Assembly (NCBI GenBank): GCA_037442005.1
Contig: JBBIRA010000065.1
Coordinates: forward strand, 1 to 7,962
Reading direction: 5' to 3'
DNA from: Leptospirillum sp037442005
GTDB lineage: Bacteria > Nitrospirota > Leptospirillia > Leptospirillales > Leptospirillaceae
Length of the DNA: 7,962 nt
Shown here piece after piece: positions 1 to 6,153 of the stretch (position 1 is the stretch's first letter; every line of letters starts with the position of its first letter). The notes beneath the pieces were generated by a model. The model was not told the DNA's origin and ran no database searches. It saw only the letters and a list, made by a program, of their open reading frames with translations. A program made the translations under genes and the position numbers.

Positions 1-527
1 ATTTTAGAAAACCCGGCCTCCAGAAGCGATGAGATGATCTCCACTTCCGGAACCCGTTCTGCCAGGGGAGGACCTTGGGGGGTATCAGCCATTTTCCAGT
101 CCACGATGAAGAGTGAGGCTCCGGGAGCCAGCACGCGGGTGAGGTCGCCAAGAGCCGCCTTCCGGTCGGCTATTTCGTGGAATACGTTTACCATCCAGGA
201 AAGCCCCACCGAGCCATCCGGAATAGCCATTTTCGCGTTATTCTGCAACAGGTGCGTCCGGATACGGCCGGAAAGACCCTGGTCAGACGCCCTTTTAAAC
301 AGATGGTCAAGCATCTCTTTCTGGATATCGGCAACATGAACCGGATTATGTCCGGGAAAGGCTTTTGCAACAGGAAACGTAAAATATCCGGCCCCTGCCC
401 CGAAATCCAGAAGGGAAGTCTCGGGGACGGGGCTCATTTTGTCAATCAGAAGAGCCGGGTTCTGAAACTCAAGTCGTTTCGGGTCATCCAGGCGATGGAG
501 AAGGGCAGGATTAAAGACATGAGCCAT
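1..527 (-). CDS. Class I SAM-dependent methyltransferase (methyltransferase type 11 / UbiE-like), C-terminus cut by window edge
   Basis: The visible 175 residues form the N-terminal Rossmann half of a SAM-dependent methyltransferase. Motif I reads LLDFGAGAGYFTFP at residues 39-52. The acidic residue that would bind the SAM ribose is D67 in VADIQKEM. A motif IV-like segment, IPDGSVGLSWMVNVFHEI, spans residues 102-119. The opening MAHVFNPALLHRLDDPKR resembles the MAHxFDPxxLxxLDxPER start common in small methyltransferases of this type, which favours the ATG at 527; an AAAGGA Shine-Dalgarno-like sequence lies about 9 bases upstream. An alternative in-frame ATG 33 bases further upstream (560) follows directly after a stop codon. 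The substrate cannot be read from the sequence; small-molecule, quinone or metalloid methylation are all possible. The gene continues beyond base 1. Confidence 0.85.
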   Translation of the reverse strand, partial: MAHVFNPALLHRLDDPKRLEFQNPALLIDKMSPVPETSLLDFGAGAGYFTFPVAKAFPGHNPVHVADIQKEMLDHLFKRASDQGLSGRIRTHLLQNNAKMAIPDGSVGLSWMVNVFHEIADRKAALGDLTRVLAPGASLFIVDWKMADTPQGPPLAERVPEVEIISSLLEAGFSK

Positions 528-538
528 GTGTTTATCCT

Positions 539-661
539 TTAGGTTGAAGGATTCAAACATTCATCACCTGTCAAAAGGGTAATTCTGAAAAATATACAAT
601 AAAAAGAGCTCCAGAAACCACCGGAGGAAGAAAAAATGGCCAAGGCTCCCCTTTTATTCAT
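539..661 (-). other. Possible 40-codon leader ORF overlapping a terminator hairpin
   Basis: A short ATG-initiated frame ends with TAA 11 bases before the methyltransferase start. It encodes a hydrophobic, Ser/Phe-rich peptide that begins MNKRGALAIFSSSGGFW. A purine-rich GGTGGGGG stretch precedes the ATG, but its main G-run is only one base away, so the ribosome site is poor. The frame runs through the terminator hairpin at 609-626. It could be a leader peptide of an attenuator or a chance ORF; I see no homology and lean towards chance. Confidence 0.2.
598..626 (-). terminator. Probable rho-independent terminator (minus strand) after the TrkA_C-domain gene
   Basis: Read on the minus strand, CTCCGG – TGGTTT loop – CTGGAG forms a 6-bp stem (one G·T pair) at 626-609. 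It is followed by CTCTTTTTATTG, with the T-run at 605-601. It lies about 110 bases downstream of the TAG of the 221-residue gene and 74 bases upstream of the methyltransferase ATG. It would separate the two transcription units or act as an attenuator for the second. A weaker hairpin (CACAC/GTGTG with a 9-base loop, then TTTT) lies closer to the upstream stop at 707-689. Confidence 0.5.
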
Positions 662-670
662 ACCCCCACC

Positions 671-676
671 AATATA
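671..676 (-). promoter_or_regulatory. Candidate -10 element (TATATT) for the methyltransferase transcript
   Basis: Minus-strand TATATT sits in an AT-rich island (ACCTATATATTGG) between the two left-hand genes. The position 17 bases upstream offers only a weak -35 (TTCTTC). If active, transcription would start just before the short ORF at 661 and pass through the terminator at 626-598 before reaching the methyltransferase. Confidence 0.25.
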
Positions 677-737
677 TAGGTCGCAAAACACACGAAGAAG
701 AGGTGTGCGGGGGAGTTTCACAATATGATGAGAAAAC

Positions 738-1403
738 CTAGTCGACGGAAGAAATCTGCTGGTGATCAATGACCCACGCGGTGCCCATTTCTTCCTTTTT
801 GATTGCAAAAGCCGGAACGATCCCCACGATCAGATCGTCTTCCCTGAGGAGTGTTCTTCCTGAAAGAACAAATCCACGACGGATCGCTGAAATAAACACA
901 ATGCCCTGATCCATCGCCCGTAAACGGGCTTCATCGACCGGGATGCCGAGATAGGGAGTCCCGCTTCTGACGGGAATCACCCGGGAGACAAGCTGTTTTT
1001 CGGACAGTTTGGAGGAAAGACCGGAGAGAATCTGCTGAGAGTGGGCATCTTCAAAAATCATGATCTGTTCTTCGATCTTTTCTTCAAGACGATCGAGAGA
1101 TTCAAGCCGGAGGAGAATTTTCCTTGCGGAAGAATTTTCCTCCATGGAGTCGGCAAAACGGGAAAAAGAAGGAGGAGTGTCGAAGAGCTCCCGGCCGAGA
1201 AGCCGGATCCATTCCCTTCTCCGGTTTTTGATGGACCGTCGGATCATCCGGAGCTTGAATCGAAGAATGACCGGCCGGGCCAACTCCTGAAAGAGCGCCA
1301 AAAGCTCCCGGACCAGACGCCATTCTTCCGAAAGCGTATACCGGAACCACCGGTACACCCGGGCAAACGTTGTTGTCCTGTTGGCGGCGTTATTTGGTCG
1401 CAA
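738..1403 (-). CDS. Uncharacterised protein with C-terminal TrkA_C (RCK_C)-like domain
   Basis: A 221-residue soluble protein of unknown role. Residues 1-75 are basic and helical (KLRMIRRSIKNRRREW), and residues 86-135 are charged and likely coiled-coil (LLRLESLDRLEEKIEEQI). Residues 139-197 resemble the TrkA_C/RCK_C fold, with VIPVRSGTPYLGIPVDEARL followed by a buried strand and ISAIRRG, then LREDDLIVGIVP. In known proteins this domain binds small ligands (cyclic di-AMP in several families) and regulates K+ channels or transporters. The usual NAD-binding RCK_N part and any channel segment are absent. The start is TTG at 1403, preceded by GAGGG about 7 bases upstream; an in-frame TGA lies 18 bases before the TTG, so no longer form exists. 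The next in-frame ATG is residue 53. The gene is divergent from alaC. The domain call is by eye and moderately confident; the function is unknown. Confidence 0.75.
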   Translation of the reverse strand: MRPNNAANRTTTFARVYRWFRYTLSEEWRLVRELLALFQELARPVILRFKLRMIRRSIKNRRREWIRLLGRELFDTPPSFSRFADSMEENSSARKILLRLESLDRLEEKIEEQIMIFEDAHSQQILSGLSSKLSEKQLVSRVIPVRSGTPYLGIPVDEARLRAMDQGIVFISAIRRGFVLSGRTLLREDDLIVGIVPAFAIKKEEMGTAWVIDHQQISSVD

Positions 1404-1451
1404 GGAAATTCCCTCATCTCATCGTGTTCATCTGGTGACATTTAACAATCC

Positions 1452-1481
1452 ATTCTACACCGAGGGCAGGGAAAGGGTCCA
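1452..1481 (-). promoter_or_regulatory. Candidate sigma70-type promoter for the TrkA_C-domain gene
   Basis: On the minus strand TGGACC (1481-1476) and TAGAAT (1457-1452) are spaced by 18 bases. The -10 matches the consensus at five of six positions and the -35 at four of six. The predicted transcript would have a leader of roughly 40 bases before the TTG at 1403. This is a pattern match by eye only. Confidence 0.3.
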
Positions 1482-1542
1482 TGTCTTTTTCCCAATCCTT
1501 AAATCAACGGAAAAATTCAAGACCATGGACGGGTGAAAGAGC

Positions 1543-1570
1543 TTGAAATCACGTTCCAGCTCTATTCAAT
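1543..1570 (+). promoter_or_regulatory. Candidate sigma70-type promoter for the alaC-lysC operon
   Basis: TTGAAA (1543-1548) and TTCAAT (1565-1570) are separated by 16 bases. The -35 matches the consensus at five of six positions and the -10 at four of six. Transcription from here would give a leader of about 165 bases before alaC, which contains the tandem repeat and the palindrome listed separately. I saw no better candidate closer to the gene. Confidence 0.25.
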
Positions 1571-1641
1571 CCCCCGGAATTATGTTAGAAATAGAAGAGA
1601 CCCTGTAGCCTCTCTCCACTCACTTCAGACACAAGATCAGC

Positions 1642-1661
1642 CGGTCTGTTGCGGTCTGTTG
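1642..1661 (+). repeat. Perfect 10-base tandem direct repeat in the alaC leader
   Basis: CGGTCTGTTG occurs twice head-to-tail at 1642-1651 and 1652-1661. Each copy contains GGTCT, complementary to AGACC at 1598-1602, and the second copy overlaps the first base of the GAGAGAG tract at 1661-1667. It could be a protein-binding direct repeat, an RNA element or a simple duplication. Confidence 0.7.
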
Positions 1662-1676
1662 AGAGAGAAGAACCAA

Positions 1677-1692
1677 CCCGGAACGTTCGGGG
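1677..1692. promoter_or_regulatory. Imperfect palindrome upstream of alaC (possible operator)
   Basis: CCCGGAACGTTCGGGG is a 16-base inverted repeat with one mismatched pair, centred on the perfect 8-base palindrome GAACGTTC. Its right arm overlaps a GGGGAGG tract that could serve the upstream alternative ATG (1708). As RNA it cannot form a normal hairpin without opening the centre, so a dimeric repressor site is the more natural reading, if it is functional at all. Confidence 0.25.
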
Positions 1693-1740
1693 AGGCCTCA
1701 ATAGCGAATGCCCAATATTTCACAGAGGGACCGGAATTTC

Positions 1741-2940
1741 ATGGAGTTCAAGCGAATCAACAGTCTTCCCCCATATGTGTTCAGCATCGTCAATGACCTC
1801 AAGACAGCAGCCCGCAGAAGGGGAGAAGACATCATCGACCTCGGGATGGGAAATCCTGATCTTCCCACGCCGATGTCCATTGTCGACAAGCTGGTTGAAG
1901 CCGCCAGAAATCCGCGGAATCACCGTTATTCGGCCTCAAAGGGAATTCCGAAGCTCAGGGAAGCGGTCTGTAATCTTTATAGCAGGCACTATGGAGTTTC
2001 CCTGAATCCGGAAACGGAAGCGGTCGTCACCATCGGATCTAAAGAGGGGATTGCCCATTTAGCGCTGGCCACCATGGAACCGGGAGACCGGGTTCTTGTT
2101 CCGGATCCGACCTACCCCATTCACGCGTTTGCCTTTTCTCTGGCGGGAGCCGAGGTTCTCCGGTATCCGATGCTCTCCGATGGCGACCATCGGGCGGATG
2201 TGCTTGAAGCGATTGAACGGGCCGGTCCGGGTCTCAAGGCCGTGCTGTTGTGCTATCCCCACAACCCGACGACGATGACCGTTCCGGATGGACTTTTCGA
2301 ACGGGTTGTCGAACTGGCTCATGAGCGGGGGTTCTTTGTTATTCATGACCTTGCCTATGCCGATATCACATTTGGCGGGTACAAGGCCCCGAGCTTCCTT
2401 CAGGTTCCGGGTGCCAAGGAAGTTGGCGCCGAGTTCTTCACTCTGTCGAAGTCTTACAATATGCCCGGATGGCGTGTGGGATTTCTCGTGGGAAACAGCC
2501 AGATTGTCGGTGCATTGACCCGGCTCAAGAGTTATCTCGACTATGGCATGTTCCAGCCGATCCAGATTGCCAGCATCCATGCACTCAACAACCATGATGC
2601 GACTCCCAAAAAGATTTCCGACGTGTATGAAAAACGGTGCAAGGTGCTTGTGGACGGACTGAACCGTGCGGGATGGGCCGTAACAATGCCCAAGGGATCG
2701 ATGTTTCTCTGGGCGCAGATCCCTCAACCTTACCGGCATCTCGGATCAGTTGAATTTGCGAAGCTTTTGATGTCGGAAGCCCAAGTCGGAGTTTCTCCCG
2801 GCATCGGGTTCGGGAGTGCCGGAGATGAGCATGTCCGGTTCGCCCTTGTCGAAAATGAAAGCCGGATCAGGCAGGCTACGGTGAACATACGTCGTTTCCT
2901 GGTCAAGTCAGAATTGTCGGGAGCTGAACATGTGCTATGA
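1741..2940 (+). CDS. alaC: Alanine-forming PLP-dependent transaminase (AlaC type)
   Basis: A 399-residue class I/II aminotransferase predicted to transfer an amino group from glutamate to pyruvate, giving alanine. Fold-type I landmarks are all present: IDLGMGNPDLPTP near residues 32-44, CYPHNPTT with the cofactor-contacting N175, HDLAYADITF with D203 and Y206, the Schiff-base lysine K237 in TLSKSYNMPGWRVGF, and the substrate carboxylate arginine R366 in HVRFALVEN. The N-terminal MEFKRINSLPPYVFSIVNDL matches the usual AlaC start. I therefore chose the ATG at 1741, preceded by AGAGGGA with a 10-base gap, over the in-frame ATG at 1708, which adds 11 residues and follows GGGGAGG at 12 bases. The stop overlaps the next gene by 11 bases. 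It is the first gene of the aspartate-family operon. Aspartate aminotransferase activity is an alternative I cannot exclude. Confidence 0.9.
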   Translation: MEFKRINSLPPYVFSIVNDLKTAARRRGEDIIDLGMGNPDLPTPMSIVDKLVEAARNPRNHRYSASKGIPKLREAVCNLYSRHYGVSLNPETEAVVTIGSKEGIAHLALATMEPGDRVLVPDPTYPIHAFAFSLAGAEVLRYPMLSDGDHRADVLEAIERAGPGLKAVLLCYPHNPTTMTVPDGLFERVVELAHERGFFVIHDLAYADITFGGYKAPSFLQVPGAKEVGAEFFTLSKSYNMPGWRVGFLVGNSQIVGALTRLKSYLDYGMFQPIQIASIHALNNHDATPKKISDVYEKRCKVLVDGLNRAGWAVTMPKGSMFLWAQIPQPYRHLGSVEFAKLLMSEAQVGVSPGIGFGSAGDEHVRFALVENESRIRQATVNIRRFLVKSELSGAEHVL

Positions 2941-3670
2941 TCAACGAATTGGTACTTCATTGCGGTCACAGGAAAAACAGGACTTGGAAAAGGCCGGAAA
3001 GGAAAGAGCCGGAACCCTCAGACGGCCGGGCAGCGTTGGGATCTTATCCGTTGCAGCCTCTCTCGTCGTGTTGTCTTTGCTGGTTCTTCCGGAAAAAGCC
3101 CACGCCTGGAGCTGGCCATTGGGAGCCTCTTCCGGCACCGTTCTGTCTGTCTTTAAAAAAGGCGACAAGAAGATTACTCCCCGGGAGGGAGATTCTACAG
3201 CTCTTCCCTGCGGAATTTACACTGATTTTGATGCACATCCGGGAGATCATTACTATTTCTTTTCTCCGATGTCGTTGGGAAATGGCCACTTCAGCCCTGA
3301 ATTCCAGTTTGAATTCAGAAATGACAAGTTACAGGCTGTGCTGGTAACAGCTCCCTATTCCGGAACCAGAGGTCCTTCCACCTGGACAGCCGACCAGATC
3401 CTTCCAAAAAAGCTTGAAAACATGACCCCGAGAGTCATTGAATCGGAAGAGCTGAGAGATAAAAAAGGAATCCAACTCCCCAACGATGCGGTTTTGATCT
3501 GGGATTATGGGGACAAGGAGCTCCAGATTCTGGTGTTTAATTGGGATAAAACCCAACCGGATGGCTGGAAACATGCTTCCGTAGCGGCCTACTTCAGGGC
3601 ATACAGGTCCGTCCTGCTTGATGAAGGGAAGACGATTCCTCTTCCCCTTAAAAACCCTTTCATGCAATAG
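2930..3670 (+). CDS. Predicted secreted or membrane-anchored protein of unknown function
   Basis: A 246-residue protein I do not recognise. Residues 35-53 form one strong hydrophobic stretch after the basic LRRPGS, and AHA (57-59) followed by WSWP looks like a signal peptidase I site, so the mature part is probably periplasmic or outside. The exported part has about 187 residues with many aromatics (DHYYFFSP, FSPEFQFEFRND, LIWDYGD, ILVFNWD) and looks beta-rich; no catalytic motif, lipobox or further membrane span is visible. The start at 2930 has GGGAG six bases upstream and lies inside the last codons of alaC. It gives an unusually long 34-residue n-region, so a TTG at 2984 (AGGA about 10 bases upstream) is a possible shorter start. 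Tight coupling suggests co-transcription with alaC, but the function is not obviously linked to amino acid synthesis. Confidence 0.75.
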   Translation: MCYDQRIGTSLRSQEKQDLEKAGKERAGTLRRPGSVGILSVAASLVVLSLLVLPEKAHAWSWPLGASSGTVLSVFKKGDKKITPREGDSTALPCGIYTDFDAHPGDHYYFFSPMSLGNGHFSPEFQFEFRNDKLQAVLVTAPYSGTRGPSTWTADQILPKKLENMTPRVIESEELRDKKGIQLPNDAVLIWDYGDKELQILVFNWDKTQPDGWKHASVAAYFRAYRSVLLDEGKTIPLPLKNPFMQ

Positions 3671-3691
3671 ATTTCTCAAAGCTGTTGCCTT

Positions 3692-3705
3692 GGAAAAATT
3701 TTTCC
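3692..3705. repeat. 14-base perfect A/T-core palindrome
   Basis: GGAAAAATTTTTCC is perfectly self-complementary and lies 21 bases after the stop of the secreted-protein gene. Its last base begins the hairpin stem that follows. It could bend DNA, bind a protein or be part of a weak bidirectional terminator, but the A5T5 centre leaves no loop for a good RNA hairpin. Confidence 0.5.
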
Positions 3706-3728
3706 GGTTCCGGACCTTACCGGGACCG
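3705..3728 (+). promoter_or_regulatory. Strong hairpin directly upstream of hom
   Basis: CGGTTCCGG (3705-3713), loop ACCTTA, and CCGGGACCG (3720-3728) form a 9-bp GC-rich stem with a single G·T pair. No T-tract follows (CTAGGTG), so it is not a standard terminator. The 3' arm contains CGGGA, the only Shine-Dalgarno-like sequence for the GTG start at 3733. Folding would therefore block that start but leave GGAG (3738-3741) in front of TTG 3748 free. It may stabilise the processed mRNA end or control hom translation. Confidence 0.5.
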
Positions 3729-3732
3729 CTAG

Positions 3733-5070
3733 GTGTTGGAGTGTCGTTTGTCGGCCAATAAAAAACCAGTCGTCATCGGACTGATCGGAGCTGGCACTGT
3801 CGGTGCCGGTGTCATCTCACTTTTTTTGCGTGAACTGGAGCTTCTGGAAAAGAGACTGGGCTTTCCCCTGGTACTCTCCTCCATTGCGGACCGTTCGATC
3901 GAGTCCATCAAACTCGATGGTCTCTCCCGATTCCGGACGTACACCGATGCCTCAGCGGTCATTAATGATCCCGACGTTCAGATTGTCATCGAGCTCATTG
4001 GCGGAATTGAGCCGGCCAAAACCTTTATCCTTGAGGCAGTCCGGAAAGGGAAATCCGTGGTGACGGCCAACAAGGCTCTTCTGGCTCTCCATGGTGAGGA
4101 GATTTTTGCCGCAGTCAGGACCCATGGAGTGGACATTGCCTTCGAAGGGGCTGTCTGCGGAGGAATCCCGATTTTGAGGGCGTTACGCGAGGGGATCGGC
4201 GGAGACCGGGTTCTGTCTGTCAAGGGAATCATTAACGGAACATCGAATTACATTCTGACCAGAATGACGGAAGACCGGACATCCTTTTCCGAAGCGCTCG
4301 CTTCCGCCCAGTCGCTGGGTTACGCCGAAGCGGACCCGACCTTCGATGTGGACGGAATGGATGCTGCCCACAAGCTGGCCATTCTCGGGACAATGTCTTT
4401 CGGCGTTCCCGTTTCTTTTCCGGATATTCCCGTCGAGGGTATCCGGCAAATCAAGGAGCTTGATATCGAGTTCGGTCGCGAGCTCGGTTATGTGCTCAAA
4501 TTATTGGGTATCGCCAAGGATCACGGAAGTTCGGTAGATCTCCGGGTTCACCCGGCGTTCCTGCCTGAAGAATCCCTTCTTGCGAAAGTAAACGGCGTTT
4601 TCAATGCGGTGGAAGTCACTGGAAGAGCCCTCGGAACAGCCCTGTTTTACGGGCGGGGAGCCGGGGCGGATCCCACTGCATCTGCCGTGATGGGTGATGT
4701 TCTGGAACTGGCCAGAGGGATTCATTCCCGATGTAAACTTCAGGTTCCACCGCTGGGTTTTTCCTGGGATTCCCGCCATCCCCGCCCGATGACGTCGCAT
4801 GCGGAAGTCCGTTCCGAATTCTACCTGCGGTTCAGCGCACATGACAGGCCGGGAACATTGTCTTTCCTGTCGGGGATTCTTGGCGAACATGGAATCAGTA
4901 TCGAGTCGGTGATCCAGAAAGGGCGCAAAAAAGAAGGCAGTGTCCCTGTGGTGATCCTGACTCATACGGCAACGAAAGCCTCCATTCTTTCCGCACTTGA
5001 AATCATTGACCACTCGAACCATGTCACTGAGCCAACTGTCCTGATTCATGTTGAAAGGGGTTCCGAATGA
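3733..5070 (+). CDS. hom: Homoserine dehydrogenase with C-terminal ACT domain
   Basis: A 445-residue enzyme that reduces aspartate 4-semialdehyde to homoserine with NAD(P)H. The nucleotide-binding loop GLIGAGTVGAG starts at residue 16, and K114 lies in VTANKALL. The catalytic core follows with GIINGTSNYIL, AEADPTFDVDGMDAAHKLAIL (D210 and the catalytic-type K214) and RQIKELDIEF. Residues from about 361 to 435 form an ACT domain (RFSAHDRPGTLSFLSGILGE), the usual site of threonine feedback in monofunctional Hom. Length is normal for this ACT-containing form. The start is uncertain: GTG 3733 has only CGGGA, which is buried in the hairpin 3705-3728, whereas TTG 3748 has GGAG at six bases and would give a protein five residues shorter. 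The stop overlaps thrC as ATGA, implying translational coupling. Function is firm from family motifs and context. Confidence 0.95.
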   Translation: MLECRLSANKKPVVIGLIGAGTVGAGVISLFLRELELLEKRLGFPLVLSSIADRSIESIKLDGLSRFRTYTDASAVINDPDVQIVIELIGGIEPAKTFILEAVRKGKSVVTANKALLALHGEEIFAAVRTHGVDIAFEGAVCGGIPILRALREGIGGDRVLSVKGIINGTSNYILTRMTEDRTSFSEALASAQSLGYAEADPTFDVDGMDAAHKLAILGTMSFGVPVSFPDIPVEGIRQIKELDIEFGRELGYVLKLLGIAKDHGSSVDLRVHPAFLPEESLLAKVNGVFNAVEVTGRALGTALFYGRGAGADPTASAVMGDVLELARGIHSRCKLQVPPLGFSWDSRHPRPMTSHAEVRSEFYLRFSAHDRPGTLSFLSGILGEHGISIESVIQKGRKKEGSVPVVILTHTATKASILSALEIIDHSNHVTEPTVLIHVERGSE

Positions 5071-6131
5071 GCATCCCGAACTGGCGTGGGGTGATTGAAC
5101 ACTATCGGGAATTTCTTTCTGTCGGGAAAGACACGCCTGTTGTGACCCTTCTCGAAGGGGGGACACCCCTTCTTCCCCTGAACCGGATTCCCGGTCTGAT
5201 CGGGGCACCCATCTCCCTCTTCGTCAAGATTGAAGGGCAGAATCCCACGGGCAGTTTCAAGGACCGTGGCATGACGCTGGCAGTGACAAGGGCATTGGAG
5301 AAAGGGGCCAAGGCCATTATCTGTGCCTCGACCGGGAACACGTCGGCATCGGCGGCCGCGTATGGCGTTCGGGCCGGTCTTAAAGTGTTTGTGGTCATCC
5401 CCGAGGGAAATATCGCCAAAGGAAAGCTGGCCCAGGCGGTGATGCACCAGTCCGTAGTGATTCAGGTTCAGGGTCTGTTTGACCAGGCACTGGAAATTGT
5501 CCGGGAGGTGTCAAAAACCCATCCTGTCGCACTGGTGAATTCCGTTAACCCGGACAGGATTGAAGGTCAGCAAACGGTCGCCTTCGAGATTTGCGATGTG
5601 TTGGGAGATGCACCCCATTTTCACTTCCTCCCTGTCGGCAACGCCGGCAATATCACCGCGAGCTGGATGGGGTTCAAAAAATATAAAGAGGCGGGCCGAT
5701 CTTCCCGGTTGCCCCGGATGGTCGGGGTTCAGGCGGAAGGGGCTGCGCCGATCGTTCTGGGTCATGTTGTTCCGCATCCGAAGACAATCGCTTCCGCCAT
5801 CCGGATCGGGAATCCGGCTTCCTGGTCCGGTGCCACAACTGCGGCTGATCAGTCTCAGGGTGGGATTATCGCGGCATCCGATGAACATATTCTGGAAGCG
5901 TATCGCATGCTGGCACGGGAAGAAGGAGTTTTTTGCGAACCCGCGTCCGCGGCCTCTCTCGCAGGTGTCATCGCTTATGCCAGGAAAGGGCTGTTCAAAC
6001 CCGGGGATCAGGTCGTCTGCACGTTAACAGGCCATGGACTCAAGGATCCCGAAACAGCTTTGTCTGTGCCCTATACCCATATTTCCGTACCTCCGACGAA
6101 AGAATCGGTTCTTGAGGTGCTGGGGTTCTGA
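5067..6131 (+). CDS. thrC: Threonine synthase
   Basis: A 354-residue fold-type II PLP enzyme that converts O-phosphohomoserine to threonine and phosphate. Motifs appear in order: LLEGGTPLLPL (28-38), KIEGQNPTGSFKDRGMT with the PLP lysine K65, CASTGNTSASAAAYG for cofactor ring contact, and the phosphate-binding glycine loop VGNAGN (G191-N195). The conserved tail has EGVFCEPASAASLAG and VCTLTGHGLKDP. This is the short form of about 350 residues, without the N-terminal extension of the yeast/E. coli type. The ATG overlaps the hom stop codon (ATGA), so its expression should be tied to Hom. Its substrate requires a homoserine kinase, and no thrB of the GHMK family is visible in the window; the next gene is the likely supplier. 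Confidence 0.95.
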   Translation: MSIPNWRGVIEHYREFLSVGKDTPVVTLLEGGTPLLPLNRIPGLIGAPISLFVKIEGQNPTGSFKDRGMTLAVTRALEKGAKAIICASTGNTSASAAAYGVRAGLKVFVVIPEGNIAKGKLAQAVMHQSVVIQVQGLFDQALEIVREVSKTHPVALVNSVNPDRIEGQQTVAFEICDVLGDAPHFHFLPVGNAGNITASWMGFKKYKEAGRSSRLPRMVGVQAEGAAPIVLGHVVPHPKTIASAIRIGNPASWSGATTAADQSQGGIIAASDEHILEAYRMLAREEGVFCEPASAASLAGVIAYARKGLFKPGDQVVCTLTGHGLKDPETALSVPYTHISVPPTKESVLEVLGF

Positions 6132-6153
6132 GGAAGACGTCTCAGGATAGGTG

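Larger units (their letters stand above)
1404..1740. other. Divergent intergenic region (337 bases) between the TrkA_C-domain gene and alaC
   Basis: No convincing gene is present here. The region holds a candidate promoter for each direction, a perfect 10-base tandem repeat (1642-1661), complementary CTCTCTC (1610-1616) and GAGAGAG (1661-1667) tracts, and an imperfect palindrome centred on GAACGTTC (1681-1688). The short plus-strand frames show no run of Thr, Ile, Lys or Met codons that would mark an amino-acid attenuator peptide. I recognise no known riboswitch consensus. Confidence 0.6.

Noticed and set aside
1533..1796. An 87-codon plus-strand frame upstream of alaC considered as an amino-acid leader peptide
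   Set aside because: It has no clustered Thr, Ile, Ala, Lys or Met codons and overlaps the alaC start in another frame, so it does not look like an attenuator peptide.
2059..2739. A 226-codon open frame on the minus strand opposite alaC
   Set aside because: It lies wholly inside a gene with clear transaminase motifs, has no recognisable domain and has low-complexity composition typical of an antisense shadow of a GC-rich gene.
1741..2940. alaC considered as LL-diaminopimelate aminotransferase (DapL), given the aspartate-family context
   Set aside because: The N-terminal MEFKRINSLPPYVF and the HDLAYADITFGGYKAPS segment fit AlaC-type alanine transaminases better than my recollection of DapL.
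4501..5208. A 235-codon minus-strand frame opposite the end of hom and start of thrC
   Set aside because: Both plus-strand genes here have unmistakable motifs across the same bases, and the antisense translation shows no domain.
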